This document shows positions 57,580 through 64,000 of a DNA stretch of 64,000 bases, in pieces (the first letter of the stretch is position 1; every line of letters begins with the position of its first letter). The notes beneath the pieces are model-generated. The model did not search any database. It was not told the origin of the DNA and saw nothing but the letters and a program-made list of their open reading frames with translations. Location of the stretch: NCBI GenBank assembly GCA_963922205.1, contig CAWUHX010000089.1:806001-870000 (forward strand). Direction: 5' to 3'. The stretch comes from Romanomermis culicivorax. Taxonomy: Eukaryota; Nematoda; Enoplea; Mermithida; Mermithidae. A program made the position numbers and the translations under genes.

Positions 57580-58200
57580 TCAGCGAAATTGGCTAAAATT
57601 TTCAATCATATCAGATTTTTCGACATAGCCACCCTCCTCTTCAATCGATTTCTTCCAGTAAAAAGACAACTCTGTCAGGTTTTCGTGGTAGAAAAGTCAT
57701 TGAAGGTGTGAGGGTGACTTAGACCCACTGGTCGATGGCACATTAAAATGATCTAAAGACCCAAAGTGCTTTCCAAGAAGGAGTTTTTCAATTCCAAAAA
57801 TAAGTGGTATTCACTGGGGCCAAATTTTAAAGCCAGGTGCAGGAGCAGTTCCCAAAGTACCTCAGCGATGGTCAAGTGCAAAAACTTGGCAGCGTCAGTG
57901 TAGTCGACTGTAAAGCCTTTTTTCTACGCCTGGAAGCAAGTTCGAGTAATATTGAGCATTGATGGTTGCTCCATGCTCCAAGTTGGATCAAGGAAGGTGT
58001 CTTCACAATCCTGAAATAAATAGACCAGAACTTTGCTGACTGGCACCCCATCATTTTTTGTCGCCATTGCTTAGATTGAGCCCTGGTCTCGAAGTTTTAC
58101 TATAGGGTAATAATGTCTCACTGATGGTGATGTGATCAGACACTTAAAAAATGTGTTTGCTTGAATATGTGGATCTCCAATGACAACCCACGTGCATTGA
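57580..58200 (-). pseudogene. Second mariner transposase relic
   Basis: Minus-strand frames give pieces of a mariner catalytic domain: SETLLPYSKTSRPG (decayed GDET region, about 58100), a VLVYLFQDCEDTFL stretch (corresponding to the FWDxxGxxLxDYL region), GATIN-like sequence with YYSNLLPG, a SEYHLF-like block near 57780, and the C-terminal IEEEGGYVEKSD (about 57625). Several stops and frameshifts separate them. The N-terminal domain and ends were not found. Confidence 0.65.
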
Positions 58201-60540
58201 TGTTGTTTTTCATTACTCCTGCTATAAAAAGCATAGGCTCCAAACTTGCTGAAATGAAATTTTTGTGTGAAATTTCCTCAATGCCATCATTACTGATGCC
58301 CACTGCAATGAAAATGCATTGGTAATACTAACACGATGGTCGGTAATTACCTCAACCTCAACAGCAGCCACATTTGCGTTTGGACATTCTGTCTGGGTCT
58401 CTGCTCGTTTAATGCCAGACAACCACCATTCCACAAAAATAAAATCTATCAATCATTGATTGTTGTAGGCAAATTGTTCCATCTAAAAATGCTGAAGCAA
58501 AAAAAAAAAGATTGGTGGTATTTTGATACTATTAGTATGATGAAAAATATTTCGAAAAATGACAAGTTTACGATGAAACATTGTTATTCATCAAATATAG
58601 TCTGTTTTTCAATGCAATTTTTCTGATAAGAGTTGAAAGCGAGTAGTTCATGAGTAGTTATATGGCCTAGCACTTGTTGTGCTGGTCTTTCCTCGGAGAT
58701 AAAGAAAGAATTATAGTGGAGAACTAGTTCGAACTACTCATTGGCTAGGCCATGGATCTAGTGCTGCCCAGATCTGGTGTGAGAACAAACAATCAGAAGG
58801 TGGGCACTTATATGACCCTATAGTCCTGTAAAGACTGCCATTCCGGCTGTAGGAAAATGGGTAGGTGTAGCCGCAAAAATTTAAAAAAATGGATGTAATA
58901 CTAATAGAAGTATGTAAATATAAGCCAGGCATGGGAGAAAGCTTTATCATGTAGGCGTCAGCATAAAACTCTCCAAAAAATGATAAAAACCCTAGAATGT
59001 TTTGATATCATCACTTCCTTCTTTGGTGCTCTGTTGCTATGCGAATTTGACCGCACCTGCTGATCGCCCAACAATGATATGTATGTCGACCTATAGTATG
59101 TTTTTTATAAAATGCTTCCAAATAGAAAAGTGACACAAATCAGTTCTGTCGTCAAAATGGTTTATGTAGAGATCTTACTGTGAAATTTTTCGCTCAAAAA
59201 TTTGTTAAGGCTTAAGCCAGTATGCTCACAAATTTTCAGTCCTATATGGTATATCGTTTATCGTAAAATCGTGAAAATCTGAAATATTACTTGCTTTCCA
59301 CTTTCATTATTTAGAAGCATTTCAAGAAAAACAGACTATACATGACGAAATGAGTAGCGACAGGGTGTCCAACATATGGTTTTAGTCTTCATTTGTTCTC
59401 ATGTTTGCAATTGTGTGGTAACGTGAAAGGTTTTGACTGGCTTTTACAATTTTTTCTTCTAATTTTAAAACATTCCAGTCATGTACTTTATAACCAGTTT
59501 TCAGACTTTGATACACACACAATCAATGCGCACTCTTCTGATAATCAATACTTGTTTGTCACTGCAACAGTCAAAAAGGATAAGTGTCATTCGTAGAAGA
59601 AATTTTTCTGTATTTTACATGTGTACAGACAAGAAGAGTGCACACGTGTAATCACTAACGTCATAGTTGTTTTTGAGATAAAAATACGTGATCAAATCAT
59701 TATGTGACGCAAAAAATGTGTGGGTGGCTGACCAGATGACCATGACATACTATACTCTTTTCTAGTATCAGAACTTTTCTGGTTAATTTTATTGCAGAAA
59801 TTGATAAAATTTAAAGTTTATCATTCAAATTCTGCTTCGGACTTTCAAGTGTACAATAGTTACACAACTGATGATTGCTTTCGAGGCGAGACTTGAGCAA
59901 TGGCGACTGGGTGATTCTCAAGCATGTGTATGGTTATAGATAGAGGAATGAAAACGATTTCGTTTTTTATAGAATTTTTTTCACTCTTGCAATGAATAGA
60001 ATAAACTAGTGCTCAAAGTTTCATGAATTTAAATTCTCCTTGAAATTGAGATATTTGTGATTTAGAAAATACTGGAGAATACGAATTTTAAGATTTCAAT
60101 GATCAGACTTTTTGTTTCCACATCATTAAGAAAGAGGAAGCTTTTCTCCCATAAATGTTGATTATTTTCTGAGTTACTAGCTATTCAGTATCTAATTAAT
60201 ATTCATTCTGTGACGCCCTGTTTAAACTTATCCAAGTTGGCCATCTGAAGTGTTCGCTTTTGTCGACGTACCACATTTTCAAGAAATGTTATATTCACAG
60301 CGATTCAAGAAACCACATCAAACTGTCAGGGTCTAAGTTCTTTAAGAGAAAACTAGGTAGGAGTACTGTAGTAATTAAACAATCTTCGGTTGTTTAATAA
60401 GTGGATTTTTACTTTTAAGAATTATTGGAAACTTACTAAATTTAAATGTACATACTTGAAAATGAATATGGCATTAAGCTGTTCCTTCTATATAGAGAAC
60501 AGTACATGTTGATGAAATAATAATATGCAAAAATAAATAA
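58201..60540. other. Intergenic DNA with dispersed repeats
   Basis: 58640-58960 is a GC-richer block (GGCTAGGCCATGGATCTAGTGCTGCCCAGATCTGG, CCATTCCGGCTGTAGGAAAATGGGTAGG) that looks like a mobile element remnant of unknown type. 59085-59345 is the partner of the 38215-38470 repeat. The rest shows no gene. Confidence 0.4.
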
Positions 60541-60700
60541 ATAACGATAGGCGAACTAATGAGACTAAATAGACTAAAGGCCGAACCAGATGAACTGAAT
60601 TGACTGACTGGACTGAAATAGCTGACTAAGCACACTGAACTGCAATGAGCTAAACTGAATAGAGGATAAGAGTTACAGGCTCTTATATATAGCTTTTCAT
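60541..60700. repeat. Degenerate short-period GACTGAACT-like repeat
   Basis: About 120 bp are built of related words (GAGACTAAATAGACTAAA, GAACTGAATTGACTGACTGG, ACTGAACTGCAATGAGC). They fit a decayed tandem repeat of roughly 5-10 bp period. Confidence 0.45.
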
Positions 60701-60944
60701 GCTAGACTGGTCTGATTAACTTCCGCTATTTTATCTTTTCATTAATGTTTGTTTTTGTTTATTTCACACCATTTCTGTGTGCTCTAGCAGCAGCAAAGGT
60801 TACTGTATTTTTATTTAGGAGGTCTAGGCGATTATTTGCGTCTGTTGGCCCATCTGCCTTCATTTCTAGTAATTGGCCCTCTTTTAGGAGGCCTGTGTAT
60901 ATGGGCCACTATTCCCATATATTTTCTACTTTCTCTGTACTTTC

Positions 60945-61085
60945 TTCATGGAAGTAGAATTCTATGGTTGAAGCTTCAGGCATACTTTCTACTAGAATGT
61001 AGAATTCTAGAATTGAAGCTTCGAGCGTAATTTCTACATGGAATTAGAATTTTACACAGTGAAGTTTCGGGCATACTTTCTATAC
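60945..61085. repeat. Three tandem units of about 47 bp
   Basis: Units share GTAGAATTCTA...GAAGCTTC(A/G)GGCATACTTTCTA. Copies start near 60947, 60995 and 61039. Not coding. Confidence 0.55.
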
Positions 61086-62489
61086 CCCCTGTATCGCCCT
61101 GCATGCTTAACGAAATTCAGATCGTATTACATCATCAACTATACTTTCTAAACACCTTGTACCGCTCCACACAGTTACGGGGAAAACTTTCACGTATATG
61201 CTTTGTACAGGGGTATATTTTGTGTAGCCCCTGTACGGGCCTGTATAGCTACCGCTGGGCCAGGCTTTCGGGCTTAAATTCAGGCCCTAGTCGCATGTTT
61301 TCATGCTTACTTTGTACAGTATTTTTGTTTTCAGCTGAACCAAAATTTCAAGGTTCATTGGCTTCGTGAGTTATCTTTGTAGATCAGATTGATATGCTTA
61401 ATAATATTTGGTTCCATATGTGGAAAATTAAAGTGAAGCGACAAAAATTAAGATAATAATAAAATAACTACAGTAGGAATTGTCTTCAATCGCAATATTT
61501 ACATGCTTTGCCCACAAACACTGGTGAAATTTATTTCGAATTTTCACTTTTGCTTGACAAAACTGCAGCAAATGTGCAAAATTTGGTTTTGAACTCTTTC
61601 CCCAAAAATAGAATTTAAAAAAAAATCAGGAAACATCGAATTCATAGTGAAGTATTTTTATAGTAAGAATAAAAATTGACGTAAAAATAGTTATCTACCA
61701 TGAATGAGTACAAATCATGGTATACTGTAGCTAGAGATATCAAATTTTGAAATTCTTTGAAATCTGCTTGAATCACTTGAATTCTCGGTTCCAAATGTAT
61801 TTATGAAAAAACACTGAAAATCTATATTAATGTGCAGACTCCAAAACCGCCATTCACAAGTTTTCGTCTTTTTTACAATAAATATTAGGCGGTGACCCAA
61901 ACTTTCAACATAATAGACCATTTAAAAGGAGAAAAATTAGTCCTATTCGGATGAATTATCTTTTTTTTGGATACATATTTTTTATAAAGGTGTCATATTT
62001 TCCAAAAATGATCCAATTTGTCCTATATTATGACTTGAGTAGCTTTTTGGACCAAATCCCAAATGTAAGGTATAACCAGTTCTCGGCCCAAATTTTTCGC
62101 TTGGCCAACTTTACTATAAGTACTTTTTTTCCTTTTACAGTATACCGGTTTGTCTAAGAAGACTATAGACCCAAAAGTTGGGATTACGCCTGCACTGGAA
62201 AGTTGGATATGGGGGGCGACACTTCGGTGCCAAATTTTTTTCAAAAATTACCAGTTTTCAATATATATATGTTATACAAAAATACCAGTAAAGCCGGAAA
62301 CTGCAAAAGTTTCGTTTTTTTCATTCTCCAAAAAAATCATTCTCCGGGAAGATTTTATAACTTACGACTTAAAACCGGCTTTTTTGTGCATCACTTTTCT
62401 ACACTGGACGGTTACGTTATAATTGATATATTTTTGTTGATGCTCATGATCAAATTTCATCGTCACGAGATCAAAATTTTTTTACGAAG
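61086..62489. other. Intergenic DNA
   Basis: No gene is supported. A block at 62165-62235 (CAAAAGTTGGGATTACGCC, TATGGGGGGCGACACTTCGGTGCC) is GC-richer than its surroundings and looks like inserted repeat. Confidence 0.4.
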
Positions 62490-63700
62490 ATGAGGCTCGT
62501 TTTGGCGGCCAAACCACTGCCCAGGTTACTGTATTTCGTTTCGTCCATTCTACAAATGAACGTAGCCGTCGGATTAATTTACGTTTTTGTAATTATGAAG
62601 AAAATTACGAGTTCGAACGAAAGATATGAATTAGTGCCCAGTTATTTTGTAGCCGTTTTGGTATTACAGAAAAAAATGTAAAATTTCTTTTCTCACTGTA
62701 TTTTTTTACATTTTTAGTTGCTAATATGCGCCGTATTTTCGCTATTTAGTACGAAAGGTAGTTTCCAAAAAGAGAAACATCAGGTAAAAAGTATTTCTTG
62801 TGAATTTTTGGATTCTAATTACCAGTGAAAACAAAAAAAATTTACATAAAAATTTCTGCCTCCAGGTTCCAAATCAAACTTTGAACTTGAAATCAGATTT
62901 TTCAACCAATGAAAGTAAAGAACCTTATCCTCAAGGCCGAATATCAGTGGCTTTTAACCTATTGTAATCCTCACAGAATTTACACGTCTCTAAAGGTTAC
63001 TTTGCAAGGCCATGTTGTAAATCACTTCAGAAAAGATAGAATTTTCATTTTTCTGAATTTGTAATTGATGTAGAAAATTTTTTTGTAAGTTTAAAAATAT
63101 GGACTGATTCGGAAAATTTTTGTTACCAAAAGTCCTCATTCTCATTGAGCTTAGGCTTAGGCTTGGACAGTAGGTTCCTTAATTCTCAAACTTCGTCTTC
63201 AAAATGAAGAATTTAATTTAATTTTTTTTTCTGTAGATTAATTGCGGCATAGCCTTATTTACCAGTTCGATCGTAATTTGCATAATATCCGCTACGTGTA
63301 CCATATGGTTGGCCACCATAAACGACAATTTTACAATGTGCACTTACGACGAGGGACGACGCGCCTGCCAGTGCAAACTTAACATGACTGGTATCGGAAT
63401 TGCAGGTGTTCTTTTTGGTTTACTGTAGCTTTAGAAATTTAGTCATGTCTTACTGTAATATTCCCAAAAGGTTTTGATTTTTAACTCAACTACAGAGATA
63501 TTTTGAGATGTTCAAAAAATTAAGGCTGCAGATTGAGAAAAAATTTGACTTGATGATCAACTGGAGATCCTTATACATATTTTAGGTCAGTTGTGCCACT
63601 TTTGAATTTTGATGACATATTTTCAGCACATTGGCTAGATGTGGTCGAGATTTCTTCTGGAATCACAGTTCGAAGAAATGCCACTCTAAATAAATCGTAA
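62490..63700 (+). CDS. Probable small multi-pass membrane protein
   Basis: Proposed exons 62490-62660, 62718-62783, 63237-63405 and 63627-63700 give 159 residues in frame. Hydrophobic segments are LLYFVSSILQMNVAVGLIYV (with basic MKK after it), SYFVAVLLLICAVFSLFST and CGIALFTSSIVICIISATC. They are followed by a Cys-rich loop (CTYDEGRRACQCKLN) and the tail HWLDVVEISSGITVRRN. Exon 1 ends TTG|GTATTA, exon 2 CAG|GTAAAA and exon 3 GCAG|GTGTTC. Alternative end: reading through exon 3 stops at 63428 and would add a short fourth helix (IGIAGVLFGLL). The family is not recognised; the layout recalls four-helix tetraspan proteins. Start choice rests only on the first ATG. Confidence 0.5.
63149..63166. 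repeat. Short TTAGGC run
   Basis: CTTAGGCTTAGGCTTGG contains two perfect TTAGGC copies. It lies inside intron 3 of the proposed 62490 gene. It is short enough to be chance but matches the telomere-like theme at 52755. Confidence 0.4.
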
Positions 63701-63858
63701 ACTATTGTAAAGACGGTAGAAACTTTTGAAAAGGAATGTATTCAGTTTCAGGCTTTTAAAAAGCTTCACATTGAACATAAAATTCAAAATTGAGTAAATT
63801 TGACTTACAAATTGGAATTTTTATTAGACAAAGATTTCTTCCAAATGTGAATTTATAG

Positions 63859-63978
63859 GAAATCCCAAACTACTACGTCGAAGAACTAAACCACAGTGTA
63901 ATCCGAAAAGTTCTTGGAAGAGTTAAGAATGGAACCGTCTGCATCCCCGAAATCTCGACTCGAAACATGAAAAAGTAG
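63859..63978 (+). CDS. Possible terminal exon, unidentified
   Basis: After an acceptor TTTATAG, an open frame of 39 codons reads EIPNYYVEELNHSVIRKVLG, continues GRVKN and NGTVCIPEISTRN, and ends at TAG. In phase 1 a different tail of 22 codons is open. It might be an alternative last exon of the gene at 62490 or belong to another gene running right. No family match is recognised. Confidence 0.3.
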   Translation, partial: EIPNYYVEELNHSVIRKVLGRVKNGTVCIPEISTRNMKK

Positions 63979-64000
63979 AAGCAGAAACTTGCAGATCAAA

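Noticed and set aside
62023..62244. Minus ORF MKKIWHRSVAPHIQL as a PRELI-like start
   Set aside because: The MKxW resemblance is limited to the first residues and lies in a repeat-like block; no PRELI domain follows.
1..64000. CRISPR array, bacterial operons, riboswitches, rRNA
   Set aside because: Introns and retroelements show a eukaryotic genome; the tandem arrays lack spacers, and no rRNA or confident tRNA cloverleaf was seen by eye.

Overview
The window looks like nuclear DNA of a small, AT-rich, repeat-loaded invertebrate genome, most probably a nematode. The evidence is short exons separated by GT..AG introns whose acceptors often read TTTAG or TTTCAG, a long interstitial array built on GCCTAA hexamers (complement of the nematode telomere repeat TTAGGC), mariner, LINE and Gypsy relics, and a galectin-type gene family. 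The species was not identified, and the assignment is inference.

Host genes, re-assembled from exons by hand: MBF1/EDF1 co-activator (1844-2628, minus); a slowmo/PRELID3-type mitochondrial lipid-transfer protein (15766-18847, minus, six exons including a 32-nt first exon); a four-helix MARVEL-type membrane protein (40934-41938, minus, four exons); two paralogous five-exon genes for a single-pass membrane protein with an extracellular galectin-like fold (46395-48133 and 55278-56920, both minus); and a probable small multi-pass membrane protein (62490-63700, plus). Orphan coding-looking exons lie at 1616-1760, 51365-51647 and 63859-63978.

Mobile DNA fills most of the rest. From 1 to about 15.5 kb there are nested non-autonomous elements with CACTG-like ends followed by a T run and a short 'word' (CCCC, CCAC, CCTC, GTGCC, GCAC, AGCC) that recurs as palindromic pairs inside the same element. 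There are also G-run elements, a 345-bp fold-back, and a 3.7-kb composite with 1-kb inverted arms. From 21031 to 35698 sits an almost intact 14.7-kb Gypsy-type LTR retrotransposon (LTRs 616 bp, 4 differences, TTTT target duplication) inserted in one of those elements. It carries one long gag-pol ORF and, in the place where an env gene often lies, a separate accessory gene whose first half is a DEDDy 3'-5' exonuclease (RNase D/WRN type) and whose second half is acidic, coiled-coil and RGG-rich. A 43-bp tandem duplication splits that gene into two frames. A related solo LTR lies at 39124-39741.

From 43 to 60 kb the host genes are separated by a degenerate LINE (itself broken by nested insertions), two dead mariners, a 0.7-kb telomere-like satellite and a 0.65-kb satellite of ATGTTATAACAT palindromes. 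The strongest candidates for something undescribed are the exonuclease-bearing LTR element, the word-swapping transposon families and the membrane-anchored galectin-like pair.
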